Shown here one piece after another: positions 51,825 through 62,779 of a stretch of DNA of 64,000 nt; position 1 is the stretch's first letter; each line of letters begins with the position of its first letter. Source of the DNA: Arion vulgaris (taxonomy: Eukaryota > Mollusca > Gastropoda > Stylommatophora > Arionidae); NCBI GenBank assembly GCA_020796225.1, contig CM036765.1, positions 34,252,066 through 34,316,065 on the forward strand. The letters are read 5' to 3'. Both the position numbers and the translations under genes were made by a program. The notes under the pieces are model-generated. The model did not search any database. It saw only the letters and a list, made by a program, of their open reading frames with translations, and was not told the origin of the DNA.

Positions 51825-54800
51825 CCTGACTATGTTTATGCTAGCATTGAGATCTTGATATGTTCGTATATCTTTGCTATTTTTATGCTAGCATTGAGAT
51901 CTTGATGTGTTCTTATATCTTTGCTATGTTTATTCTAGCATTGAGATCTTGATATGTTCGTATATCTTTGCTCTGTTTATGCTAGCATTGAGATCTTGAT
52001 ATGTTCTTATATCTTTGCTATGTTTATGCTAGCATTGAGATCTTGATATCTTCTTATATCTTTGCTCTGTTTATGCTAGCATTGAGATCTTGATATGTTC
52101 TTATATCTTTGCTATGTTTATGCTAGCATTGAGATCTTGATGTGTCTGTATATCTTTGCTATGTTCATGCTAGCATTGAGATCTTGATGTGTTCTTATAT
52201 CTTTGCTATGTTTATGCTAGCATTGAGATCTTGATATGTTCGTATATCATTGCTCTGTTCATGCTAGCATTGAGATCTTGATGTGTTCTTATATCTTTGC
52301 TATGTTTATGCTAGCATTGAGATCTGGATATGTTCTTATATCTTTGCTCTGTTTATGCTAGCATTGAGATCTTGATATGTTCTTATATCTTTGCTATGTT
52401 TATGCTAGCATTGAGATCTTGATGTGTTCTTATATCTTTGCTATTTTTATGCTAGCATTGAGATCTTGATGTGTTCTTATATCATTGCTATGTTCATGCT
52501 AGCATTGAGATCTTGATATGTTCTTATATCTTTGCTATGTTTATGCTAGCATTGAGATCTTGATATCTTCTTATATCTTTGCTCTGTTTATGCTAGCATT
52601 GAGATCTTGATATGTTCTTATATCTTTGCTATGTTTATGCTAGCATTGAGATCTTGATGTGTTCGTATATCTTTGCTATGTTCATGCTAGCATTGAGATC
52701 TTGATGTGTTCTTATATCTTTGTATGTTTATGCTAGCATTGAGATCTTGATATGTCTGTATATCATTGCTCTGTTCATGCTAGCATTGAGATCTTGATGT
52801 GTTCTTATATCTTTGCTATGTTTATGCTAGCATTGAGATCTTGATATGTTCTTATATCTTTGCTCTGTTTATGCTAGCATTGAGATCTTGATATGTTCTT
52901 ATATCTTTGCTATGTTTATGCTAGCATTGAGATCTTGATGTGTTCTTATATCTTTGCTATGTTTATGCTAGCATTGAGATCTTGATGTGTTCTTATATCT
53001 TTGCTATGTTCATGCTAGCATTGAGATCTGGATATGTTCTTATATCTTTGCTATGTTTATGCTAGCATTGAGATCTTGATATGTTCTTATATCTTTGCTA
53101 TGTTTATGCTAGCATTGAGATCTTGATATGTTCTTATATCTTTGCTATCTTTATGCTAGCATTGAGATCTTGATGTGTTCTTATATCTTTGCTATGTTTA
53201 TGCTAGCATTGAGATCTTGATATGTTCGTATATCATTGCTCTGTTCATGCTAGCATTGAGATCTTGATGTGTTCTTATATCTTTGCTATGTTTATGCTAG
53301 CATTGAGATCTGGATATGTTCTTATATCTTTGCTATGTTTATGCTAGCATTGAGATCTGGATATGTTCTTATATCTTTGCTCTGTTTATGCTAGCATTGA
53401 GATCTTGATATGTTCTTATATCTTTGCTATGTTTATGCTAGCATTGAGATCTTGATGTTCTGTATATCTTTGCTATGTTCATGCTAGCATTGAGATCTTG
53501 ATGTGTTCTTATATCTTTGCTATGTTCATGCTAGCATTGAGATCTTGATGTGTTCGTATATCTTTGCTATGTTTATGCTAGCATTGAGATCTTGATGTGT
53601 TCGTATATCTTTGCTATGTTCATGCTAGCATTGAGATCTTGATGTGTCTGTATATCTATGCTATGTTTATGCTAGCATTGAGATCTTGATGTGTTCGTAT
53701 ATCTTTGCTATGTTCATGCTAGCATTGAGATCTTGATGTGTTGTATATCTTGCTATGTTTATGCTAGCATTGAGATCTTGATGTGTTCGTATATCTTTGC
53801 TATGTTTATGCTAGCATTGAGATCTTGATATGTTCGTATATCATTGCTATGTTCATTCTAGCATTGAGATCTTGATATCTTCTTATATCTTTGCTATGTT
53901 TATGCTAGCATTGAGATCTTGATGTGTTCTTATATCTTTGCTATGTTTATGCTAGCATTGAGATCTTGATATCTTCTTATATCTCTGCTATGTTTATGCT
54001 AGCATTGAGATCTTGATATCTTCTTATATCTTTGCTATTTTTATGCTAGCATTGAGATCTTGATATCTTCTTATATCTCTGCTATGTTTATGCTAGCATT
54101 GAGATCTTGATATCTTCTTATATCTCTGCTATGTTTATGCTAGCATTGAGATCTTGATATCTTCTTATATCTTTGCTATGTTTATGCTAGCATTGAGATC
54201 TTGATGTGTTCTTTATCTTTGCTATGTTTATGCTAGCATTGAGATCTTGATATCTTCTTATATCTCTGCTATGTTTATGCTAGCATTGAGATCTTGATAT
54301 CTTCTTATATCTTTGCTATGTTTATGCTAGCATTGAGATCTTGATGTGTTCTATATCTTTGCTATGTTTATGCTAGCTACTGAGATCTTGATATCTTCTT
54401 ATATCTTTGCTATGTTCATGCTAGCATTGAGATCTGGATATGTTCTTATATCTTTGCTATGTTTATGCTAGCATTGAGATCTTGATATCTTCTTATATCT
54501 TTGCTATGTTCATGCTAGCATTGAGATCTTGATATGTTCGATATCTTGCTATGTTTATGCTAGCATTGAGATCTTGATATCTTCTTATATCTCTGCTATG
54601 TTTATGCTAGCATTGAGATCTTGATATCTTCTTATATCTTTGCTATGTTTATGCTAGCATTGAGATCTTGATATGTTCTTATATCTCTGCTATGTTTATG
54701 CTAGCATTGAGATCTTGATATCTTCTTATATCTCTGCTATGTTTATGCTAGCATTGAGATCTTGATATCTTCTTATATCTTTGCTATGTTTATGCTAGCA

Positions 54801-56815
54801 TTGAGATCTTGATGTGTTCTTATATCTTTGCTATGTTTATGCTAGCATTGAGATCTTGATGTGTTCGTATATCATTGCTATGTTTATGCTAGCATTGAGA
54901 TCTTGATATCTTCTTATATCTTTGCTATTTTTATGCTAGCATTGAGATCTTGATGTGTTCTTATATCATTGCTATGTTCATTCTAGCATTGAGATCTTGA
55001 TGTGTTCTTATATCTTTGCTATGTTCATTCTAGCATTGAGATCTTGATGTGTTCGTATATCTTTGCTATTTTTATGCTAGCATTGAGATCTTGATGTGTT
55101 CTTATATCTTTGCTATGTTTATGCTAGCATTGAGATCTGGATATGTTCTTATATCTTTGCTATGTTTATGCTAGCATTGAGATCTTGATGTGTTCTGTAT
55201 ATCTTGCTATTTTTATGCTAGCATTGAGATCTTGATGTGTTCTTATATCTTTGCTATGTTCATTCTAGCATTGAGATCTTGATGTGTTCTTATATCTTTG
55301 CTATGTTTATGCTAGCATTGAGATCTTGATGTGTTCGTATATCTTTGCTATTTTTATGCTAGCATTGAGATCTTGATGTGTTCTTATATCTTTGCTATGT
55401 TCATTCTAGCATTGAGATCTTGATGTGTTCTTATATCTTTGCTATGTTTATGCTAGCATTGAGATCTTGATGTGTTCGTATATCTTTGCTATTTTTATGC
55501 TAGCATTGAGATCTTGATGTGTTCTTATATCATTGTTATGTTCATTCTAGCATTGAGATCTTGATGTGTTCTTATATCTTTGCTATGTTCATTCTAGCAT
55601 TGAGATCTTGATGTGTTCTTATATCTTTGCTATGTTCATTCTAGCATTGAGATCTTGATGTGTTCTTATATCTTTGCTATGTTTATGCTAGCATTGAGAT
55701 CTTGATGTGTTCTTATATCTTTGCTATGTTTATGCTAGCATTGAGATCTTGATATGTTCTTATATCTTTGCTATGTTCATTCTAGCATTGAGATCTTGAT
55801 GTGTTCTTATATCTTTGCTATGTTCATGCTCGCATTGAGATCTTGATATCTTCTTATATCTTTGCTATGTTTATGCTAGCATTGAGATCTTGATATGTTC
55901 TTATATCTTTGCTATGTTCATGCTAGCATTGAGATCTTGATGTGTTCTTATATCTTGCTATGTTTATGCTAGACTGAGATCTTGATGTGTTCTTATATCT
56001 TTGCTATGTTTATGCTAGCATTGAGATCTTGATATGTTCTTATATCTTTGCTATGTTCATTCTAGCATTGAGATCTTGATGTGTTCTTATATCTTTGCTA
56101 TGTTCATTCTAGCATTGAGATCTTGATGTGTTCTTATATCTTTGCTATGTTTATGCTAGCATTGAGATCTTGATGTGTTCTTATATCTTTGCTATGTTTA
56201 TGCTAGCATTGAGATCTTGATATGTTCTTATATCTTTGCTATGTTCATTCTAGCATTGAGATCTTGATGTGTTCTTATATCTTTGCTATGTTCATGCTAG
56301 CATTGAGATCTTGATATCTTCTTATATCTTTGCTATGTTTATGCTAGCATTGAGATCTTGATATGTTCTTATATCTTTGCTATGTTCATGCTAGCATTGA
56401 GATCTTGATGTGTTCTTATATCTTTGCTATGTTTATGCTAGCATTGAGATCTTGATGTGTTCTTATATCTTTGCTATGTTTATGCTAGCATTGAGATCTT
56501 GATATGTTCTTATATCTTTGCTATGTTTATGCTAGCATTGAGATCTTGATGTGTTCTTATATCATTGCTATGTTCATGCTAGCATTGAGATCTTGATATG
56601 TTCTTATATCATTGCTATGTTAATGCTAGCATTGAGATCTTGATGTGTTCTTATATCATTGCTATGTTTATGCTAGCATTGAGATCTTGATATGTTCTTA
56701 TATCTTTGCTATGTTTATGCTAGCATTGAGATCTTGATGTGTTCTTATATCATTGCTATGTTCATGCTAGCATTGAGATCTTGATGTGTTCTTATATCAT
56801 TGCTATGTTTATATC
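51825..56815. repeat. 47-bp satellite array, about 106 copies
   Basis: The largest array in the window (about 5 kb). Unit TTTATGCTAGCATTGAGATC, TTGATATGTTCTTATATC, TTTGCTATG. Five or six positions vary independently of length: GATATG/GATGTG/GATATC, TTCTTA/TTCGTA, CTTTGC/CATTGC/CTCTGC, CTATG/CTCTG, TTATGC/TCATGC/TCATTC. A few units have 1-base gains or losses. Because 47 is not divisible by three, no long frame is open, in contrast to the 42-, 33- and 69-bp arrays. A block of about 10 units is duplicated (55700-55930 versus 56170-56400). Confidence 0.95.
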
Positions 56816-56824
56816 AAATAATAT

Positions 56825-57290
56825 TTCCCGTATTCTTTTCAGACATTAGGGTATGAAGTCACTTCACATTTCTATACCCTAGTGTACTGGGGGTAGGAGG
56901 GTCAATTCCTTTCCTCACTGGTGGACGTCGAATGTGGGATTGAACCAACAACCTTCGTGTGTCCGAGTCGATAGACGAACCGCCGGTGTGTGCCGGGGCC
57001 CACAAGGGAAGCAAAGAATAGTACCACTGCAACCTACAATGCATGTCGTAAGAGGCGACTGATGTAGGCCCCAGGGATGTTATCCTAGTAAATAAAAAGC
57101 AGCGCAGAAATCGGATGTGCTGGCCTACTTTAGGTGCATAACTGGCACAATGTACAATCGCTCTTAGACTCAGATCACATACAAATCACACAAAGTGGTT
57201 GACAAGTGGTCGATAAGGAGAGTTTGAAGAAGAAGAAGAAGATAGATGAACGCTTACGCATAACGCTAATCCGTCCCACAACATGACACA
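56825..57290 (-). mobile_element. SINE-E (MITE-free) split by SINE-C
   Basis: Minus-strand SINE-E: GTATGAAGTCACTTCACATT, GGGTCAATTCCTTTCCTC, GGTGGACGTCGAATGTGGGA, CCGAGTCGATAGACGAAC, then SINE-C, then GATAGATGAACGCTTACGCA and TAACGCTAATCCG. GATAGACGAAC / GATAGATGAAC flank the SINE-C, an 11-bp target duplication with one mismatch. The GGGTCAATTCC phrase is the empty counterpart of the MITE site at 22817-22998. Confidence 0.8.
56987..57240 (+). mobile_element. SINE-C nested in SINE-E
   Basis: Full-length copy: GTGTGTGCCGGGGCCCACAA, GGGAAGCAAAGAATAGTACC, TGCATGTCGTAAGAGGCG, AATCGGATGTGCTGGCC, ATAACTGGCACAATGTACAA, ATCACATACAAATCACAC and GAAGAAGAAGAAG tail. Confidence 0.85.
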
Positions 57291-57349
57291 CTACGCGATG
57301 CAAAACCTGTTGACAAAGAAGTCGATGATGATGATACTTATATTCATGG

Positions 57350-57606
57350 CACGCCCGCGTGTTGTCGGGGCCTACGGTGGAAGCAAAGAATAGTAACACT
57401 GCGACCTACAAGGCATATCGTAAGAGGCGACTGAGGTAGGAGCCTAGGAAGCTACCCTAGTAAATAAAAGAGTTGCAGAAATCGGATGTGCTGGCCTACT
57501 TGTAGGCGCATAACTGGCACAATCTATCTTAGACTCAGATCGTATACAAATCACAAAGAGTGATTAACAAGTGCTCGATATGAAGCGTTAGAAGAAGAAG
57601 AATATT
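57350..57606 (+). mobile_element. SINE-C, full length
   Basis: CCGCGTGTTGTCGGGGCCTA, GGAAGCAAAGAATAGTAACA, AAGGCATATCGTAAGAGGCG, TCGGATGTGCTGGCCTACTT and a GAAGAAGAAGAA tail. Same orientation as the copy 110 bp upstream. Confidence 0.85.
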
Positions 57607-57860
57607 CATGTCATTCTTTGCTTTTTTTCTACGTTGGTTTTTGATTTCTGTTTATCATTTCTTTGAAATGTTGCGCCCAACTGTACCGGTATTCTACCTT
57701 ATTGCTGGTGACCTCTGCTCCTTTGTGATTTTTCAGCATCCTTTATCAATATGGTTCCTCTTATCCTGTCAGACGCTTTCTTTTATCTTTCTGTAAGCTT
57801 CTAGTGCAGTTTGCTGGGTCTTACTTTTAACTTTTTCTAGACGGTTCAGATTTCCGGTTT
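57607..57860 (-). pseudogene. LINE linker fragment
   Basis: Minus: KSKTQQTALEAYRKIKES, then QDKRNHIDKGC, KITKEQRSPAIR and a run ending N-Q-R-R-K-K. The V-R-x-D-K-R-x-x-I-D block is typical of the region between endonuclease and reverse transcriptase. Stops at two positions. Confidence 0.65.
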
Positions 57861-57924
57861 TATGGTTTTTTTTTAATTTGTTATTTATTAATCAGATTAT
57901 ATGTGTTCTCTGTTAGCCATTCTT

Positions 57925-58017
57925 GTGTGTGTGTGTGTGCGCGCGCATGTGTGTATATATACATATATATATATATGTGTGTATACATGTTTATGTGTAT
58001 GTAGGTATGTATATATA
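57925..58017. repeat. (TG)n/(TA)n microsatellite
   Basis: TGTGTG, GCGCGC and TATATA runs in succession. Confidence 0.9.
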
Positions 58018-58575
58018 ACATCAGATGGAAGATGTAAAACAGAGATTAAGAGTAGAATAGCTCAAGCGAAAGCAGCTTTTATGAAAATAAAAACACACTA
58101 TGCGTGAATTCACTACCAATGACACTGCAAAAACGAGTACTCCAGTGCCATATTGAACCAATACTTATGTATGGCAGCGAATCATGGACACTGAACAAAG
58201 GATCAATAAGATTACTGAAAGCCACAGAGATGTGGTTTTAAAGAAGAATGCTGAAAATTTCATGAACAGCGAAGAAAACAAATTGTGAGGTTTTAAATCA
58301 GGCCTGCACACACAGGAAACCTTACCAAAAGAATAGGACAATCAAGGTTCTTCAGGCATATACTGCGAAGAGAAGGTTTAGAACATTTGGTGACTACATG
58401 TAAAATTCAGGGAAGGAGAGAGCGTGGAAGATAGAGGGAGAAAATGTTGATGGCCTAACATCATGGTTCAACAAAAATCGACGTCAGAACTGATTACATG
58501 CACCAAGCAAAGAGAGTTGTGGGAGACATGATCGCTCACGCCGGCAGGCATGGTACTTGATTGATTGATTGATAT
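58018..58575 (+). pseudogene. LINE tail, family 8, with (TTGA)n end
   Basis: Plus strand: ITSDGRCKTEIKSRIAQAKA then AFMKIKTHYA (58017-58104), and in shifted frames LMYGSESWTLNKGSIRLLKA, RRMLKI, TKRIGQSRFFRHILRREGLE, HLVTTCKIQGRRERGR and near the stop A-G-M-V-L-D. These are the 'S-D-G-x-x-x-x-E-I-x-x-R-I', 'Y-G-x-E-x-W' and 'H-x-x-R-x-x-G-L-E' blocks in order. It ends in TTGATTGATTGATTGAT at 58557-58573, its likely 3' tail. Confidence 0.85.
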
Positions 58576-58700
58576 ATGTATGTATGTACATATGTGTGCA
58601 TGTGTGTATATCTGTATGTATGTGCGTGTTCGTGCATGCGTTTATATGTATGTATGTTCGTGTGCGCTGGAGTGCTTTCTTGCGTGCGTGCGTGTGAGTC
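58576..58700. repeat. TATG/TGTG-rich microsatellite
   Basis: Degenerate (TATG)n and (GTGC)n; antisense 'THTYIHTYI' frame is composition only. Confidence 0.85.
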
Positions 58701-58837
58701 TGTATTGAATTCTCCTTCCCAGAGCCACTTCGCCCATACTACAAACTGTTTACTTAAACTTGCACCAGTGATATAGTCAACGAGTTGGTCTATAAGTTTC
58801 ACATACATCCCAGTTCTGTTCTAGTAATTCTTCTTCT

Positions 58838-59098
58838 TCCTCGAATGCTCCATATCAACCACATGTTAACACTCTCTAGGATTTGTATGTGATTTGAGCC
58901 TAAGAGCGAATGTACGTTGCCAGTTATGAGCCTACAAGTAGGCCAGCACATCCGATTTCTACGATGCTTGTTTATTTAGTAGTGTAGCTTCGCTAGGTCC
59001 TACATCAGTCGCCTCTTACGACATGCCTTGTAGGTCGCAGTGGTACTATTCTTTGCTTCCATTGCGGGCCCCGGCACCACACGAGCGTTTATCCTTCT
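58838..59098 (-). mobile_element. SINE-C, full length, minus
   Basis: Inverse of the SINE-C order: TTCTTCTTCCTCGAATGCTC (tail), ATTTGTATGTGATTTGAGCC, CCTACAAGTAGGCCAGCACA, TCCGATTTCTACGATG, CGCCTCTTACGACATGCC, TACTATTCTTTGCTTCC and GGGCCCCGGCACCACACG. Confidence 0.85.
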
Positions 59099-59239
59099 GT
59101 AAAACTACATCTCAATCACATCTAGAACTTGTTTCTGTCTGTTAATGTGTTACCCATAACTCACATTCATACATCATTTCAGGTTTTACGTCAATTTAAA
59201 TAATATTGTTTTTCCATAGAGAACAACTTGCCATGTTGG

Positions 59240-59725
59240 GTATGATATCTTTTATTTTCTAGAAAGTGGCCATTTCCTGATCTGTGTTATTCTTTGTTTT
59301 GTTTGTTTGTTTATCTTCTGAGCTGAATCTGCCCATCTGATGTAATGAGATTTCGAATCTGTTTACATTGGCGTGTTCGTCTTAACGATGTCACATTGAC
59401 TTTTGATTGCACTGACTTGTAAAATATGTCTTACGGAAATGACAATAGCTTCCGTCTTCTGTGCTAATCAGATTTAGATCTTTGCGTTGACTTGTTTCAT
59501 TATCATATTAATTAGTTCCTAGAGATTTCTTTCATTTTCTGCTATAAGGAATGTGTCGTCTCGTCATCATCAGGTGCCGTCCCGGCTGGAGTAGGATATC
59601 ATGGATCTTCATAAATCTGTCTTTGGTATTTGCTATCAATTCAGATGTTGATGCTTTTCCATGCCATGAAGTCAGGCTATCTAAAATGTTCTCTTTCTGT
59701 CTTCCCCTTTCTGTCCACCTTCTCT
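59240..59725 (-). pseudogene. LINE RT fragment and LINE 3' tail
   Basis: Two pieces back to back on minus. 59265-59560: TFLIAENERNL, ELINMIMKQVNAKI, LAQKTEAIVIS, VKTNTPM, resembling the block after the A-D-D box (leu-rich helix, then 'x-K-T-x-x-M-V-I-S'). 59565-59725: a family-6 3' tail homologous to 45590-45780, containing the stop and the R-H-x-T-like end. They may belong to different insertions, since the tail lies 3' (left) of the RT piece by minus orientation only for part of it. Confidence 0.6.
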
Positions 59726-59919
59726 TCTCTGTCTGTCCACCTGCTTATATATTTATATATTTAGCTATTAAATTCAAAAGTGTTTTATCGTAGGTAAATC
59801 TTTAACTACATTTTAATCCACTGGAAAAGTCCCATCTGTTTACCTATACGAACAGCTTCTGTGTGTTGTAATTATATGGTTTTTTATTGTCAGGCTAACA
59901 AAATGATGATATTCAGTAA

Positions 59920-60082
59920 CAGTGGCGGCTCGTCATTAAGGACCACTGGGGCGGGCCCCACCAAAAATAATGTGTAACGTGTATTTATTATTTTATAAAT
60001 TAAAATATAACAACCCAAAGCCATGATTTTTCCGATAATTTGTGTCTGGCCCCACCAACAAAATGATCACGAGCCGCCACTG
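59920..60082. mobile_element. hAT-type MITE, copy 2
   Basis: 163 bp, ends CAGTGGCGGCTCGT / ACGAGCCGCCACTG as in copy 1, interior AATAATGTGTAACGTGTAT and AATTTGTGTCTGGCCCCACC. Flanks TTCAGTAA (59912-59919) and CTCAGTAG (60083-60090) match at six of eight positions, an aged target duplication. Confidence 0.85.
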
Positions 60083-60090
60083 CTCAGTAG

Positions 60091-60519
60091 AGAAGAGTAG
60101 GTTATCATCGTCCGGCGGCTTATTGGGTATAATATACTGAGGTAACGTTTGTTTAAGAATACAGGATAGGTCATACTAACATATGCACAATGTGGAACTC
60201 ACAAGGTTACAACGACAGCTATCCTGCAAGAGTGTCCAACATACAATGAACAGTGAAACACAGATGGTCAACCTCCATGTCAGTCTAAGACAGGCCTCAG
60301 CCAACTTTAATATGAGTTTATAGTTGGCTGTGTATAGACTATGTTGAGAAGAACACAGAGTTCATGTGACCACTGACTACTTAAGAAGTAAGCAAGTTGA
60401 CTGACTACTTAAGAAGTAAGCAATTTGATGTTCGATAACCTTGGAAGGAAGAAAAAGTTACAGAACAAACGGCAGAGTACTCCAGACCAGAGCCAACTCT
60501 AAACTACTGGGCCTTCGGG
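60091..60519. other. Unassigned with a 27-bp duplication
   Basis: GACTGACTACTTAAGAAGTAAGCAA-type phrase occurs twice at about 60365-60425. No gene supported. Confidence 0.5.
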
Positions 60520-60790
60520 CTCAGGTAAGAATTGTGGGAAATCAGACCCCCAACTACACCAAGTGACCTCGCATTCCAGTATTGGTGTATATAGACGAAT
60601 TCATTTTAAAATCAACACAAAATGCTAACTCGAAGTCATATTATGCAACAAGTTAAGTTTAACAATAAGGAATATCAATATTATAAATATTTTTCACCAA
60701 TAAATAACCATAGACTCACAGAATTGAATAAAATTGCAAAAAGGTACAGTGTTCTATCAAACATCTGTAATTTCCAGATCCCTTTTCTTA
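60520..60790. repeat. Dispersed repeat R5, copy 3
   Basis: GGGCTCAGGTAAGAATTGTG, AAATCAGACC, GTATATAGACGAATTCATTT, TTTTTCACCAATAAATAACC and GAATAAAATTGCAAAAAGG; about as complete as the 4400 copy. Confidence 0.7.
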
Positions 60791-61082
60791 TCTAGGTCAG
60801 GGAATACCCGGCCAGTTGTCTGGCCTGTGCTAGAGCCTGGCTGTATTCAGACAGACCTATAGATGTCCAATCGTCCTCAGCCTCAGGTCAGAATCCAACA
60901 GCACCAGTCGTGGTTCAATTTCAGTGTTTGACAAGTTTTTTTTTTCCTTCTGGAAGCTCCAAATACCTGTTTAGTGTCTACTTATTTACAATAAAGAAAT
61001 GGAATAGGCAGATTTCATTTGAAGTAGGAACATTGTGTTCTTTATTTATCTGTGATCTTGTTTCTTATTTTTTAATTAATAT
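60791..61082. other. Unassigned
   Basis: No gene or repeat supported. Confidence 0.3.
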
Positions 61083-61390
61083 TACTTCTTCTTCTTCTTC
61101 GAACGCTCCATATCGACCATTTGTTAACCACTCTTTTTTATTTTTATTTAATCTGAGCCTAAGAGCGATTGTACGTTGTGCCAGTTATGTGCCCACAAGT
61201 GGGCCAGCATATCCGATTTCTGCTATGCTTTTATTTACTAGGTAGCTTCCTAGGATCCTATCATTAACATACAATCAATAACACTATCTACTCAATAACA
61301 CTTCAATCTACAATTGCTCTTACGTCTCTTACGACATGCCTTGTAGGTGGAAGTGTTATTATTCTTTGCTTCCCTTGAGAGCAGAGACAA
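61083..61390 (-). mobile_element. SINE-C, minus, with internal insertion
   Basis: TTCTTCTTCTTCTTCGAACG tail side, CGATTGTACGTTGTGCCAGT, GTGGGCCAGCATATCCGATT, then at about 61262-61325 a 65-bp foreign segment (AACATACAATCAATAACACT, CAATAACACTTCAATC), then GTCTCTTACGACATGCC and TATTCTTTGCTTCCC. Confidence 0.8.
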
Positions 61391-61494
61391 CACACAGGTG
61401 AGATTAATATTACAACTTTATTAACATTTCAAAACATGGCTTAAAGATCATGGAGCTCACTTTTCATTCTGAATGGGAGGATCAATATTGTTGT

Positions 61495-61712
61495 ATTGTT
61501 GTATTGTTGTATTGAGTGCAGGAAGGTAAATCAGTATTGTTGTATTGAGTGTAGTAAGGTAAATCAGTATTGTTGTATTGAGTGTAGTAAGGTAAATCAG
61601 TATTGCTGTATTGAGTGCAGTAAGGTAAATCAGTATTGTTGTATTGAGTGTAGTAAGGTAAATCAGTATTGTTGTATTGAGTGCAGTAAGGTAAATCAGT
61701 ATTTTTATTAAG
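61495..61712. repeat. 33-bp minisatellite, 6-7 copies
   Basis: Unit GTATTGTTGTATTGAGTGTA, GTAAGGTAAATCA. Open in frame on plus with an 11-residue period (QYCCIECSKVN) and on minus (NTDLPYCTQYN). It directly precedes a LINE C-terminal fragment. Confidence 0.95.
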
Positions 61713-61744
61713 TAATGGTAGCTTATCTATTATTTCAACAAAAA

Positions 61745-61895
61745 ATGTAGAACGACATTGAACGGATGGAACAAAAACGCCAAAGTAGAAAGGCAGTAAA
61801 ACTCCCCACAAGTGCAAGTATACTTTGTCCACACTGTACAAGAACATTTCAATCCCGCATCCTACGCACGCACAGACAAACATATCGCAACTACA
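61745..61895 (+). pseudogene. LINE C-terminal zinc-finger fragment
   Basis: Plus frame: NDIERMEQKRQSRKAVKLPT then SASILCPHCTRTFQSRILRT and HRQTYR. C-P-H-C...R-T-F-x-S-R-I...T-H-R-x-T-x-R is the C2H2-like finger found at the very end of some animal LINE ORF2 proteins. The upstream 33-bp array may have formed at its truncated 5' edge. Confidence 0.75.
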
Positions 61896-62697
61896 TTCCC
61901 TTGGATAACAACTGTGTGGTCATCATCACCCGTGATGGACGAAAATCATTAGTCAGGATTACATTTTCATCTGTTTTTATTTTATATTAATATTATTTTA
62001 TTATTTTTGTTATTATTGGAACAGGCATACGGTCTTCCACACCCATCAGCGCCCTAATATATACACACGTTGGACTACGGTGATGTAATATGTTCTCTCT
62101 GTTACAAAAAGAAATGACAAATTGTTGAAGACCATATGAAAGATGAAAGTTGAGGGCATGAAAAAGGAAACATCATGCAGTGGATAGAAAGTAGCCTGTC
62201 GAATAGTACCATAAGAGCAATTGTCAAAAATCCATTGCATTCAGCTCTCGATGTAGAGAAGTTAATTATATTGTAAAATAGTTACATTACTTCATGTTAT
62301 ATATATATATCGTTTTTGATATATGGTTTTATTGTATTTGCTTTCCTTATAACAATTTATTGAGCCTTTGAATCGTTCTGTGTACGCACACCTTGCCTAC
62401 AGACTTGTTACTTGGCAAGAAAGAATGTAAACTAAAGAAAGGAACAGGCGACGAGGGCTGACAATACCTGCCACGCCTACCTCTCGCGAAAGGCGAGGCA
62501 GAATGTGCTGGTATCCAGCGATTCATCGCGAGCTGTTTTGACCAAGCTTAGTTATCGAGGTCAATCGTAAACAGTATCGGCGAAGGATAAAGACGAAAGC
62601 ATAGCGGTGTGGCTAGCGGCAACATCCATCAGAGACAAACAAGATACGAAATATTTACGGTGAATTACACTTATTTTAGTTTCTAGAAGGAACTACA
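61896..62697. other. Upstream region of candidate exon
   Basis: Unassigned AT-rich sequence to 62400 with an AT run at 62299-62311, then a G+C-richer stretch 62400-62660 that could include the promoter and 5' untranslated region of the candidate gene at 62698. No clear TATA box at the usual distance. Confidence 0.35.
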
Positions 62698-62779
62698 ATG
62701 GAACACGGAGCACAGCAGGAAAGCCAGATCGTTGTTTTGGCAGTAGACAACAGTTCGCCTAGCGATATCGCCTTCAAAT
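62698..62779 (+). CDS. First exon, universal stress protein-like (partial)
   Basis: Short coding exon. ATG at 62698 has A at -3 and G at +4. It encodes 27 complete residues, MEHGAQQESQ then IVVLAVDNSSPSDIAFK, and leaves one base (T) before a consensus donor GTGAGT at 62780. V-V-L-A-V-D-N-S-x-x-S-x-x-A-F is the first beta strand and adenine-contact Asp region of UspA-type universal stress proteins, small nucleotide-binding cytosolic proteins. In that family A-F is usually followed within two residues by Trp, and a phase-1 T is compatible with a split TGG. The next exon is not identified before 64000. If unspliced, the frame stops after three more codons. The assignment rests on one motif. Confidence 0.55.

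Noticed and set aside
51825..56815. CRISPR-like array
   Set aside because: Units are contiguous with no unique spacers, and the DNA is clearly eukaryotic; it is a satellite. The same applies to the 68- and 36-bp arrays.
58557..58575. LINE family 8 as the partner that mobilises SINE-D through a shared (TTGA)n tail
   Set aside because: The LINE tail reads TTGA on its sense strand, while SINE-D reads TCAA on its sense strand, so the tails are not the same sequence in the direction of transcription.
61745..61895. C2H2 zinc-finger host gene
   Set aside because: The finger and basic stretch match the end of a LINE ORF2 protein better, and nothing else of a zinc-finger gene is present.
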